A stretch of 64,000 bases of DNA from Microvirga roseola. GTDB lineage: Bacteria > Pseudomonadota > Alphaproteobacteria > Rhizobiales > Beijerinckiaceae. The DNA lies in NCBI RefSeq assembly GCF_020866965.1, contig NZ_JAJATX010000009.1:73942-137941 (forward strand), in the 5' to 3' direction. Of the stretch, positions 16,728 through 27,117 are shown piece by piece (position 1 is the first letter of the stretch; every line of letters begins with the position of its first letter). The notes under the pieces are model-generated. The model made no database searches and was not told where the DNA came from. It was given only the letters and a program-made list of their open reading frames with translations. The position numbers were made by a program, and so were the translations under genes.

Positions 16728-18323
16728 TTACAATCCTGCCGCACCACCGTCGGAACGCGGATCGTGCGCTGCCTCCACACGGCCGTTGCGGGAATGACGC
16801 ACCAGCATCCCCGCATGGCCGAATGTGTCGGCATAGGACTCGTCCATCTCCTCAACCTGATGGCCGAGCTGCAAGAGGCCCCGGATAAGGCCGGGATCGA
16901 ACTCGCTTTCCACCTTCAGCATGGCCCCGGATCCGCGCATGCGCTTGTCGATCAGCCAGCGGGATGCCTCCAGGGCATCTGCCAGCCCCATGCCGAAGGC
17001 ATAGCGCGTGAAGATCTGGCCAAGGAACTGAGGCTGGGTTTCGCCGCCCATGGTGCCGAAGGAGAGGACGCGCCCATCGTCGAACACGGCGAGGCCCGGA
17101 TTGAGGGAATGGAAGGGCCTGTGGCCCGGCTCCAGCCGGTTGGGGCTTGCGGGATCCAGCGAGAAGGCCGAGCCGCGGTTGTGCCAGAGAATGCCGGTTG
17201 CCGGCAGCAGGCAGCCGGAGCCGTAGGCCCAGAAGATCGACTGGATGTAGGAAACGGCGAGCCCGTCCTTATCGATGGCTCCCATCCAGATCGTGTCCCC
17301 GTCGATGGGGCGTGGGAGCGGAAAGGAGGCGGCCCGGCGCATGTCGATGAGCGCCGCCTCCCGTTCCAGCACGGAGGCCTCCAGGAAAGCGGCCGGGTCG
17401 TGGACGAGGTTCATCGGGTCCGCCACCGCCCGGTCGCGGGTGGCGAAGGCGCGCTTCGAGGCTTCGATCAGGGCGTGATGGTGCTCCGGCGTCTCTGCCT
17501 TCGCGACCTTCAGGCGCTCGAACAATCCGAGAATGAGAAGGGTCGCCAGCCCCTGGGAGGGCGGCGGGAGATTGTAAACGGTGGAACCCTTGAGCCGCAG
17601 GGATAGAGGCTGCACGACGCGGGCCCGATAGGTCTCCATGTCGCGCCGTGCGATCGGAGCGCCAAGCCGCTCCAGATCCGTCGCGATCTCGCGCCCCACA
17701 TCGCCCCGGTAGAAGTCGGAGAAACCCGTATGAACGAGTTGCTCCAGGGTATCTGCAAGGCGCGGAGCTCGCCGGATCGTGCCCGCAGGCGCCCGCTTGC
17801 CTTCGACGAGAAAGGCCTCCGCGAAGCCAGGAACCGCATAAAGCGCAGCCTCCTCGCTCGTCCTGAACCGGGCCTCGGATCGGGAGACGGGATAACCGTC
17901 GCGGGCGAAGCGGATGGCATCTCCCAGGAGCAGGTCACGAGGCATCTGGCCGCCGAGCGCTTTTGCGAGTTCGAGCGCCAGTCCCCAACCGTTTACGGCA
18001 CCGGCCACGGTCAGGGCCGCATCCGCCCCACGGGAGGGAACGGCATCGTAGCCTTTCTCCCGATAGCGCCTGAGTGTCGCGAGCGAACCGGCAGGCCCGG
18101 AGGCATCGATGGCGTGAAGACGGCCCTTCGGCTCCCGCACGAGCCAGAACCCGTCCCCGCCGAGACCGTTCATGTGGGGGTAGACGACGGCGATCGTCGC
18201 CGCCATAGCGACCATGGCCTCGACGGCATTGCCGCCCGCGGCAAGGATCATCTGGCCGGTTTCGGCGGCAAGCCTGTGGGGAGCGGCAACGGCGGCAGTC
18301 GAAAAGACGGGTGTCTCGGGCAT
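16728..18323 (-). CDS. Gamma-glutamyltransferase family protein (N-terminal nucleophile hydrolase)
   Basis: A 531-residue proenzyme of the gamma-glutamyltranspeptidase family, expected to cleave itself before T344 (GDTIWMGAIDKDG) into a large and a small subunit. The core motif NRGSAFSLDP follows about 38 residues later, and GGNAVEAMVAM near the N-terminus is typical. There is no signal peptide, and the sequence before the nucleophile is DGD-T rather than the TTHFSV type, so this is the YwrD-like cytosolic branch whose substrate (glutathione conjugate, amide or acylase-type) is uncertain. It appears to be a single-gene unit read towards yitT. Confidence 0.88.
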   Translation of the reverse strand: MPETPVFSTAAVAAPHRLAAETGQMILAAGGNAVEAMVAMAATIAVVYPHMNGLGGDGFWLVREPKGRLHAIDASGPAGSLATLRRYREKGYDAVPSRGADAALTVAGAVNGWGLALELAKALGGQMPRDLLLGDAIRFARDGYPVSRSEARFRTSEEAALYAVPGFAEAFLVEGKRAPAGTIRRAPRLADTLEQLVHTGFSDFYRGDVGREIATDLERLGAPIARRDMETYRARVVQPLSLRLKGSTVYNLPPPSQGLATLLILGLFERLKVAKAETPEHHHALIEASKRAFATRDRAVADPMNLVHDPAAFLEASVLEREAALIDMRRAASFPLPRPIDGDTIWMGAIDKDGLAVSYIQSIFWAYGSGCLLPATGILWHNRGSAFSLDPASPNRLEPGHRPFHSLNPGLAVFDDGRVLSFGTMGGETQPQFLGQIFTRYAFGMGLADALEASRWLIDKRMRGSGAMLKVESEFDPGLIRGLLQLGHQVEEMDESYADTFGHAGMLVRHSRNGRVEAAHDPRSDGGAAGL

Positions 18324-18420
18324 GACCGGATTTGTGCGTAGCAGAATGAGGAACGGGGAGAACTTGCACCGGAGGGGGCGTTTAGGGTAGTCCCCTTCTT
18401 CAAGAACGGAGTAAGCGACC

Positions 18421-18657
18421 TTGGCTCAGGCGAACCGCACCAACTGGCGCAATGTCATCACCATCGTGAGCATCATGATCCTGATCGGGACGGAAGTCTT
18501 CGGGATTGCTGTCGCGGCTGGCTGGGCCGTCGCGGGACTGTTCGAACTCGGCGACCCCGTAAGCTATGTACTGATGGTCTTGTTCAGCCTGTTGGGCGTC
18601 TACATCATGCTTGGCCTCTGGCGCCGCAGCGTCGCCATCGAGCCGCTGACCGAGTAG
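18421..18657 (+). CDS. Small two-helix membrane protein, uncharacterised
   Basis: A 78-residue protein with two hydrophobic segments (about 13-36 and 45-65) separated by a short loop with FELGDP, and a basic end that puts both termini probably in the cytoplasm. It starts at TTG, with GGAG nine bases upstream; no ATG gives the full first helix. Similar short proteins are common in Hyphomicrobiales without assigned function. It is divergent from the gamma-glutamyltransferase-like gene and convergent with the DUF1850 gene two bases away. Confidence 0.72.
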   Translation: MAQANRTNWRNVITIVSIMILIGTEVFGIAVAAGWAVAGLFELGDPVSYVLMVLFSLLGVYIMLGLWRRSVAIEPLTE

Positions 18658-18659
18658 GC

Positions 18660-19024
18660 CTAAGAGCCCTCGCAAACCTTCATCGTGACAGGATCGGCCT
18701 CGGCCGGCACGTAGGCTTCCATCGGGCGGCAGGCGCCCGAGATGCAGATCCGCCAGTCTGCCGTCGCTCCTGAGCGCCGCATGACGACCTCCTGCTGCTG
18801 CGGGAGATTCGGATGCCAAATCCAGGCTCCGTTCACAAGCCTCGCTTCAGGCGGCGGCTCCATCCCGGCCCCGGAACCCCGTACCCGCGCCTCGACGAGT
18901 TCAAGCCCCGCAGGACCGGCACGCCATTCCTCCTCCCAGACGATCTTCTCGACCGAATGCGTCCAAGCCAGGGTGATCGCGCCCGCCATGAGAGGCGCGA
19001 TCTTGGAACCTGCGAGCAGGCAGA

Positions 19025-19028
<4 letters not shown>
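18660..19028 (-). CDS. DUF1850 protein of the TRAP transporter operon
   Basis: A 122-residue protein starting MICLLAGSKI with a short hydrophobic N-terminus, then TLAWTHSVEKIVWEEEW and the GSGAGMEPP segment that define DUF1850. Its ATG overlaps the stop of the fused TRAP permease as ATGA (19025-19028), so it is the last gene of that operon and translationally coupled. DUF1850 genes are often seen next to TAXI-TRAP permeases, but the role is not known; an accessory or regulatory subunit at the membrane is an inference. The open frame upstream of 19028 is inside the permease gene and is not used. Confidence 0.85.
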
Positions 19029-21328
<2,300 letters not shown>

Positions 21329-21369
21329 GGTGCGTTGTCTCCCTCGAGCGTTGTTGCCGGCTCACATGA

Positions 21370-21406
21370 AAAAAGGCCGGAGCAGTTCACCTGCCCCGGC
21401 CTTTTT
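21370..21406 (-). terminator. Strong bidirectional terminator between binding protein and permease genes
   Basis: AAAAAGGCCGG pairs with CCGGCCTTTTT, continued after one mismatch by GCAG/CTGC, with a five-base loop. Read on the minus strand, the direction of both genes, the stem is followed by six T. It starts 18 bases after the binding protein stop and ends 42 bases before the permease ATG, so most transcripts should stop after the binding protein gene. Confidence 0.85.
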
Positions 21407-21423
21407 GTCAAATGGATTAAGGC

Positions 21424-22392
21424 TTACGAGCCCTGCTTCTTCACGCCCTTCTCGTCGAAGTAGCGCTGCGCGCCCGGATGCACCGGCACCGGCATCCCCG
21501 ACAGAGCGTTCTCGAGCTTGATGTCCTTGGCAGCCGAGTGGGCCGCCGCCAACTCGGGCAGGCTCTCATAGAGGGACTTGGTCATCTTGTAGACGGTGTC
21601 GTCGCTCACGCCGGAATGCGTGACGAGGTAGTTCACCACCGCTGCGGTTGGCACGTCCGCGCTCTGGCCCTCGTAGGTGCCGGCCGGAATCGTGGACTTC
21701 ACGTAAGGCGAGCCGACCTTCTCGACCACGGACGTGGGGATCTCCACCACGGTGATCGGAACGGAGGTGGCGAGGTCGCGGATCGAGGACACGCCGAGGC
21801 CTGCCGACTGCAGGGTCGCATCGAGCTGACGGTTCTTCATGAGCTCGACGGACTCGCCGAAGGGGAGGTACTCGACCTTGCCGAGATCCTTGTAGGTCAT
21901 ACCGGCGGCTTCCAGGATCGCGCGGGCGTTGAGCTCGGTGCCGGACTTGGGCGCACCGACGGAAACGCGCTTGCCCTTCAGGTCAGCCAGCGTCTTGATG
22001 CCGGAGTCCTTCGTGGCCACGATCTGGATGTGGTTGGGATAGATGGCCGTAACGCCACGCAGCTTGTCGAGCTTCGACCGGAAACCGGCCTCCTCGTTGC
22101 CCTGCCAGGCGAGCGCAAGGCTGTCGCCGAGCGTGAAGCCGAGCTCGCCCCGGCCCTGCTGCAGCAGGTTGAGGTTCTCGACGGAAGCCTTGGTGGCCTG
22201 GACCGACGGACGGGCGCCCTCGATCTTGTCCGTGTAAACCTTGGAGATGGCCACACCGAGGGGGTAATAGACGCCGGAGGTGCCGCCGGTCAGGATGTTG
22301 ATGAAGTCCTGCGCCTGGGCGGGAAGGCTCGCACCCGCGAGGGCGATGGCTGCTGCGGCACCGATGAGCCGGCGCGTGAGTTTTTGACGCAT
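21424..22392 (-). CDS. TAXI family TRAP solute-binding protein
   Basis: A 322-residue periplasmic receptor with a signal peptide cleaved near ASLPAQAQ (about residue 27). Typical TAXI features are INILTGGTSGVYYPLG at the mature N-terminus and the GAPKSGTELNARAILEAAG segment in the middle. Family members bind glutamate, other dicarboxylates or unknown ligands; nothing here fixes the substrate. It is the first gene of the operon and is cut off from the permease by a strong terminator, which would make it the most abundant product. Confidence 0.94.
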   Translation of the reverse strand: MRQKLTRRLIGAAAAIALAGASLPAQAQDFINILTGGTSGVYYPLGVAISKVYTDKIEGARPSVQATKASVENLNLLQQGRGELGFTLGDSLALAWQGNEEAGFRSKLDKLRGVTAIYPNHIQIVATKDSGIKTLADLKGKRVSVGAPKSGTELNARAILEAAGMTYKDLGKVEYLPFGESVELMKNRQLDATLQSAGLGVSSIRDLATSVPITVVEIPTSVVEKVGSPYVKSTIPAGTYEGQSADVPTAAVVNYLVTHSGVSDDTVYKMTKSLYESLPELAAAHSAAKDIKLENALSGMPVPVHPGAQRYFDEKGVKKQGS

Positions 22393-22533
22393 GGCGTACT
22401 CCCTGTTGTGAGGCGCCGCACATGTGGCGCCTGTGTGTGAGGCTAGTTTGGCGGCTGACGCCGAATTCTCAAGAGGCTAAGAGGGACTTAATCCTGCCAT
22501 CTTGGTTGGTAGGGGTCCGCACTCCACAAATCA

Positions 22534-24123
22534 ATGCGTTTTTCCATGCTCAATCGCCGTCAGTTCCTTCACGCCGCAACAGCCACAGCCGGCATGGCCG
22601 CCGCCGGGTTCCCCCACGATGCCCTGGCGCAGCAGGGGCTGAAGATGGGCTCGCCCGCTCCCTTCTCCTTCGCGGCCCTGAAGAAGCGCGCGCGGGAAAT
22701 GGCTAGTGCGCCCTATACGCCACCTCCCAGGCCCGCCTCCGAGGTGCTCCAGCAGATCGACTATGACGCCCATGGCAAGATCAAGTTCAAGACGGATCTA
22801 GCCCTGTGGGCCAATGGGCCCAGCGAGTTTCCGGTCACCTTCTTCCATCTCGGGCGCTACTTCCAGAAGCCCGTGCGGATGCACGTGGTGGACAAGGGAC
22901 AGGCCCGGGAGATCGTCTACGACTCCGACTACTTCGAGATGCCGGCGGATTCGCCGGCCCGGAAGCTGCCGGACAATTCGGGCTTTGCGGGCTTTCGCTT
23001 TCAGGAGGCGCGGCGGGGTAAGCTCGACTGGCGCAAGAATGATTGGGTCGCCTTCCTCGGCGCCTCCTATTTCCGAGCCATCGGCCAGCTCTACCAATAC
23101 GGCCTCTCCGCCCGCGGCCTCGCGGTCGATGTCGCTGTCTATGGGAAGAACGAGGAATTCCCGGACTTCACCCACGTCTATTTCGATACGCCACAGCCCG
23201 GCTCGAACACGGTGACGGTTTATGCCCTCCTCGAGGGGCCGAGCGTGGCGGGAGCCTATCGCTTCGTCATGCAGCGGGCGGCCTCCGTGATCATGGAGGT
23301 CGAGGCGGCCGTCTTCCTCCGTCACGACGTGAGCCGCCTCGGTATTGCGCCGCTCACATCCATGTACTGGTACTCGGAGAAGGCGAAGACCACTGCCATC
23401 GACTGGCGCCCGGAGATCCACGATTCCGACGGCCTTGCCATGTGGACGGGCTTGGGCGAGCGTATCTGGCGTCCCCTCAACAACCCGCCCCACATCATCA
23501 CCTCGGCTTTCTCGGACGAGAACCCGAAGGGTTTCGGCCTCCTCCAACGCGACCGGAACTTCGATCACTACCTCGACGGCGTCTATTACGACCGCCGCCC
23601 CTCGCTCTGGATCGAGCCGCAGGGGTTCTGGGGCAAGGGCACCATCCAGCTCGTCGAGATCCCGACCGACGACGAGATTCACGACAACATCGTCGCCATG
23701 TGGGTGCCGGCGGAGCCCGCCCGGGCCGGACAGGCCTATGAGTTTCGCTATCGCATGCACTGGTCGGCGGACGAGCCCTATCCGACACCGCTCGCCCGCG
23801 TCGTTGCGACCCGTTTCGGCAATGGCGGGCAGGCCGGAACCGTGCGGCCGAAAGGCGTGCGCAAGTTCATGGTGGAGTTCCTCGGCCCTCCCCTCGCCCG
23901 CCTGCCGAATGGCGTCATTCCGCGCCCGGTCCTTACCGCCTCCCGCGGCGAGTTCTCCAACATCCTGACAGAGGCGGTGCCGAACGACGTGCCTGGCCAC
24001 TGGCGGACCCAGTTCGACCTGACCGTCGCCGGAGCGGAGCCCGTGGAGATGCGCTGTTACCTACGCAGCGGCGACTTGGTTCTGAGCGAAACCTGGCTGT
24101 ACCAGCACCACCCGATCGCCTAA
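22534..24123 (+). CDS. Periplasmic glucan biosynthesis protein, OpgG/OpgD family, paralogue 1
   Basis: A 529-residue secreted protein of the MdoG family involved in making osmoregulated periplasmic glucans. An N-terminal LNRRQFLHAATATAGMAAAG is a twin-arginine signal, as in OpgD, with cleavage near HDALAQ. The family core is evident: FHLGRYFQKPV, FLGASYFRAIGQLYQYGLSARGLAV, HDSDGLAMWTG and NPKGFGLLQRDR. The gene could start at 22534 or at the second ATG at 22546; no Shine-Dalgarno is clear for either. It is divergent from the TAXI gene. A second copy lies at 37343, and no OpgH glucosyltransferase gene is in the window. Confidence 0.92.
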   Translation: MRFSMLNRRQFLHAATATAGMAAAGFPHDALAQQGLKMGSPAPFSFAALKKRAREMASAPYTPPPRPASEVLQQIDYDAHGKIKFKTDLALWANGPSEFPVTFFHLGRYFQKPVRMHVVDKGQAREIVYDSDYFEMPADSPARKLPDNSGFAGFRFQEARRGKLDWRKNDWVAFLGASYFRAIGQLYQYGLSARGLAVDVAVYGKNEEFPDFTHVYFDTPQPGSNTVTVYALLEGPSVAGAYRFVMQRAASVIMEVEAAVFLRHDVSRLGIAPLTSMYWYSEKAKTTAIDWRPEIHDSDGLAMWTGLGERIWRPLNNPPHIITSAFSDENPKGFGLLQRDRNFDHYLDGVYYDRRPSLWIEPQGFWGKGTIQLVEIPTDDEIHDNIVAMWVPAEPARAGQAYEFRYRMHWSADEPYPTPLARVVATRFGNGGQAGTVRPKGVRKFMVEFLGPPLARLPNGVIPRPVLTASRGEFSNILTEAVPNDVPGHWRTQFDLTVAGAEPVEMRCYLRSGDLVLSETWLYQHHPIA

Positions 24124-24137
24124 AGGTTGCGGCGCAG

Positions 24138-24166
24138 TTGCACTGCAATCAAAAAATGCGTATAAA
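24138..24166 (+). promoter_or_regulatory. Sigma-70-type promoter of the zinc uptake operon
   Basis: TTGCAC (24138-24143), a 17-base spacer and TATAAA (24161-24166): close to consensus in both hexamers and in spacing. It lies just after the glucan gene stop and about 50 bases before the first gene of the zinc unit. The -35 sits inside a perfect small palindrome, TTGCA-C-TGCAA. Confidence 0.7.
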
Positions 24167-24177
24167 ATACTGTACGC
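24158..24177. promoter_or_regulatory. Inverted repeat over the -10 of the zinc operon, candidate Zur site
   Basis: GCGTA and TACGC, ten bases apart, bracket the TATAAA box and the expected transcription start. Overlap with the -10 is where a repressor such as Zur would act. It does not clearly match the usual alphaproteobacterial Zur consensus, so the assignment rests on location and downstream genes. Confidence 0.4.
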
Positions 24178-24216
24178 CCTCTGGAAACGGCGGAAATACC
24201 GGTTTATCTGGGTGGT

Positions 24217-24366
24217 ATGACGCATAGCGACCATCACCACGAGCACCGTGCGATTGCCGCCGCACCGACTTTTTCGCTCCTTCGCCTCTCGGCGGGGCAG
24301 CGCTTGGCCGGCGCGGCTGCCGTGATCACCGGCATGTGGCTGCTGGTCTTCCTGGTAGTGGCCTGA
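24217..24366 (+). CDS. 49-residue His-rich single-helix membrane protein, head of zinc operon
   Basis: A short frame with five histidines in the first ten residues (MTHSDHHHEH), a short linker and one hydrophobic helix (about residues 29-48, GAAAVITGMWLLVFLVVA) ending at the stop. Its TGA is three bases before the znuC ATG and a strong promoter lies just upstream, so it would be the first cistron of the zinc import operon. The layout suggests an inner-membrane peptide with an exposed metal-binding tip. The upstream ribosome site is weak (GGTGGT). No family was recognised. Coding status is inferred from position, composition and tight spacing. Confidence 0.6.
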   Translation: MTHSDHHHEHRAIAAAPTFSLLRLSAGQRLAGAAAVITGMWLLVFLVVA

Positions 24367-24369
24367 GCC

Positions 24370-25125
24370 ATGACCGCGCCCGCGACCGCCATCCGTTTCG
24401 ATGAAGTGACCCTCGGCTATGGCCGCAGGCCCGCCGTCCACCATCTCGACGGTGAGATCCCCGCCGCGAGCCTGACCGCAGTGGTGGGCCCGAACGGGGC
24501 CGGCAAGTCGACCCTGCTCAAGGGCATCGTCGGCACGCTCAAGCCTCTCGACGGCCGCATCCGCCTCACGGGCGCCGCCTCCAGGACCCCGATCGCCTAT
24601 CTTCCGCAGGCGGCGGAGATCGACCGATCTTTTCCGCTCTCGATCTACGATCTGGTGGCCATGGGCCTCTGGTCCCGTTCCGGCCTCTTCGGCGGCATCA
24701 CCCGCAAGGACAACACCCGGATCGAGGAGGCGTTGGCCGCCGTAGGGCTGACCGGGTTCGAGCGTCGCCCGATCTCGACCCTCTCGGGCGGACAGATGCA
24801 GCGCGCGCTCTTCGCACGATTGCTCCTGCAGAACTCGCCTGTCATTCTCCTTGATGAGCCCTTCACGGCCATCGACGCCAAGACGACGGCCGATCTCCTG
24901 GAGCTCGTCCAGCGCTGGCATGACGAGTCCCGCACGGTCGTCGCCGTGCTGCACGACCTCGACGTGGTCAAGCGCGTCTTCCCGCAGACCCTTCTGATCG
25001 CCCGCGAGCCGGTGGCGTGGGGCGAGACGCAGGAGGTCCTGAAACCGGAGAACCTTCTCAAGGCGCGCCGCATGGTCGAGGCGCACGACCCCCATGCCGC
25101 CGCCTGCCATCGTAATGTCGCGTAA
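24370..25125 (+). CDS. znuC: Zinc ABC importer ATPase
   Basis: A 251-residue ABC ATPase of the metal-importer group: Walker A GPNGAGKST (40-48), signature LSGGQ (138-142), Walker B ILLDEP (159-164) and the switch His in AVLHDLD. It energises ZnuB to bring Zn(II), or possibly Mn(II), across the inner membrane. It is three bases behind the His-rich peptide gene and 12 bases ahead of the permease. Zinc is preferred because of the His-rich loop of the binding protein and the COG0523 GTPase downstream. Confidence 0.93.
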   Translation: MTAPATAIRFDEVTLGYGRRPAVHHLDGEIPAASLTAVVGPNGAGKSTLLKGIVGTLKPLDGRIRLTGAASRTPIAYLPQAAEIDRSFPLSIYDLVAMGLWSRSGLFGGITRKDNTRIEEALAAVGLTGFERRPISTLSGGQMQRALFARLLLQNSPVILLDEPFTAIDAKTTADLLELVQRWHDESRTVVAVLHDLDVVKRVFPQTLLIAREPVAWGETQEVLKPENLLKARRMVEAHDPHAAACHRNVA

Positions 25126-25137
25126 GGGCGCACGGGC

Positions 25138-26004
25138 ATGATCGAGGCGCTTTTCAGTCCCTTTGCCGAATTCGAGTTCATGCAGCGCGCCCTGGTGGGC
25201 GTGATCGCCATCGCCCTGGGAGGCGGTCCCGTCGGCGTGTTCCTGATGCTGCGGCGCATGAGCCTCACCGGCGACGCCATGGCCCATGCGATCCTCCCCG
25301 GCGCGGCCGTCGGATACCTGCTGGCGGGTCTTTCACTCCCGGCCATGACTGTCGGCGGGCTCGTCGCAGGCGTCGTGGTCGCCATGGCGGCCGGTCTCGT
25401 CTCCCGCCTGACGGCGCTGAAGGAGGATGCCTCGCTCGCGGCCTTCTACCTCCTCTCCCTCGCGCTCGGCGTCACCATCGTCTCTCTCCGGGGCTCGAAC
25501 GTGGACCTACTGCACGTTCTCTTCGGCACGGTCCTGGCGCTCGATGACAATACGCTGCTGCTCCTGGGCGGAATCTCCACCCTGACGGTGCTGGCGCTGG
25601 CCGTCCTCTACCGCCCTCTCGTGCTCGAATGCGTGGACCCCACCTTCCTGCGGTCTGTCAGCCGGGCCGGTACGCCGACGCACCTGATCTTTCTCGGCCT
25701 CGTGGTGATGAACCTGGTCGGCGGTTTCCATGCCCTCGGAACGCTGCTTGCCGTCGGCATGATGATGCTGCCGGCCGCCGCCTCCCGCTTCTGGGCCAGC
25801 GACATCACCTTGATGATGATCCTCTCCGTCGTCATCGGCATCGCCTCCGGTATTTGCGGCCTTCTGCTCTCGTTTCACCTGGAACTCCCGGCGGGTCCCG
25901 CCATCATCCTGGCGGCCGGTGTCGCCTATGTGATCTCCCTCATGCTGGGGCGTGAGGGCGGCCTGCTCTGGCTCGCGTGGCCCGGCAGGCACCTGGAAGC
26001 CTGA
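25138..26004 (+). CDS. znuB: Zinc ABC importer permease
   Basis: A 288-residue ABC-3 family membrane protein with about eight to nine helices. Family marks are GGPVGVFLMLRRMSLTGDAM with HAILPGAA right after it, ALKEDASLAAFYLLSLALG, and GTLLAVGMMMLPAAASRFW. It forms the channel, probably as a homodimer, of the importer encoded by its neighbours. It lies between znuC (12 bases) and znuA (24 bases) in the same direction. Confidence 0.93.
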   Translation: MIEALFSPFAEFEFMQRALVGVIAIALGGGPVGVFLMLRRMSLTGDAMAHAILPGAAVGYLLAGLSLPAMTVGGLVAGVVVAMAAGLVSRLTALKEDASLAAFYLLSLALGVTIVSLRGSNVDLLHVLFGTVLALDDNTLLLLGGISTLTVLALAVLYRPLVLECVDPTFLRSVSRAGTPTHLIFLGLVVMNLVGGFHALGTLLAVGMMMLPAAASRFWASDITLMMILSVVIGIASGICGLLLSFHLELPAGPAIILAAGVAYVISLMLGREGGLLWLAWPGRHLEA

Positions 26005-26028
26005 TACCTCTCAAGAAAGGATCGGTTC

Positions 26029-26958
26029 ATGCTGACGAGAAGAACTGCCATCTCCCTCCTGGCGGGCGGCCTGGCCCTGGCCGGCGCGATGGTTCCTGCA
26101 TCCGCGCAGACTGCCGAGAAGCTCAAGGTCGTCGCCACGTTCTCGATCCTGGGCGACCTGGTGCGCAATGTGGGCGGCGAGCGGGTCGAGGTCGTGACCC
26201 TCGTCGGCCCCAATGGCGACGGCCACGTCTATTCCCCCACGCCCGCCGACGGACGCCGCCTGACCGAGGCGAAGGTCGTCTTCGCCAACGGTCTCAAGTT
26301 CGAGGGCTGGATCGACCGCCTGATCAAATCCTCGGGCACCAAGGCCGCGAAGGTCGAGGCTGCCAAGGGCGTGGAGCCGCTTGAGGGCGAGGAGGATGAT
26401 CACGGGCACGGGCATGACCACGGCCATGGCGCCGTCGATCCCCATGCTTGGCAGAGCATCGGCAATGCAAAGAAGTACGTGGCCAATATCCTCGATGCGC
26501 TCATTGCCGCCGATCCGGAAGCCAAGGCCGCCTACGAGGCCAATGCCGCCGCCTATCTCAAGCAGCTCGACGAACTCGAGGCCGAAGTGAAAAGCCTCGT
26601 CTCGCGCATCCCCGCCGACCGCCGCAGGATCATCACCTCCCACGATGCCTTCCGCTACTTCGAGGAAGCCTACGGCATCGACTTCATCTCGCCCCAGGGC
26701 GTCTCCACAGATGCGGAGGCCTCCGCCAAGGACGTTGCGAAGATCATCCGGCAGATCAAGCGCGAGAAGATCGGTGCGGTCTTCGTGGAGAACGTCTCCG
26801 ATGCCCGCCTCATGGAGCGGATCGCCCAGGAAACCGGTGCGAAGATCGGCCCACAGCTGTATTCGGACGCGCTCTCGGAGCCGAACGGCCCAGCCGGGAC
26901 TTACATTGACATGATGCGACACAATATAAGGGCCTTCAGCACGGCTCTGTCGAGCTGA
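26029..26958 (+). CDS. znuA: Zinc ABC importer binding protein
   Basis: A 309-residue periplasmic cluster 9 binding protein. The signal peptide ends near VPASAQ (residue 27). Likely metal ligands are H66 in DGHVYSPTP, H139 in DPHAW, a His in the SHDAF segment near residue 205 and a late Asp. The loop 119-133 holds EEDDHGHGHDHGHG, the acidic/His-rich flexible arm that marks zinc-specific ZnuA rather than manganese homologues. AAAGGA precedes the ATG. A GC-rich inverted repeat follows the stop. Confidence 0.94.
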   Translation: MLTRRTAISLLAGGLALAGAMVPASAQTAEKLKVVATFSILGDLVRNVGGERVEVVTLVGPNGDGHVYSPTPADGRRLTEAKVVFANGLKFEGWIDRLIKSSGTKAAKVEAAKGVEPLEGEEDDHGHGHDHGHGAVDPHAWQSIGNAKKYVANILDALIAADPEAKAAYEANAAAYLKQLDELEAEVKSLVSRIPADRRRIITSHDAFRYFEEAYGIDFISPQGVSTDAEASAKDVAKIIRQIKREKIGAVFVENVSDARLMERIAQETGAKIGPQLYSDALSEPNGPAGTYIDMMRHNIRAFSTALSS

Positions 26959-26978
26959 AAGCTCCCTCTTCGCGAGTT

Positions 26979-27083
26979 CGCCGGGATATCACTCCCGGCG
27001 GGCGGAGCGAGGGAAGGGAATGCAGATACGGCTCAACCCGAAATCTGGATCCCCTTCCCGGCCTGAAGTCAGGCCGCCGGGGA
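26979..27083. repeat. REP-like palindromic element between znuA and the COG0523 gene
   Basis: Two nearby palindromes: CGCCGGGA/TCCCGGCG (26979-27000, six-base loop) and GGCCTGA/TCAGGCC (27060-27075, two-base centre) extended by CCCC and GGGG outside. Such GC-rich paired palindromes are typical of interspersed intergenic repeats in Hyphomicrobiales. It could also end or attenuate the znu transcript. No second copy was found in this window. Confidence 0.4.
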
Positions 27084-27117
27084 CGACACCCACACCATCG
27101 CCTTTTGGATCACTCCG

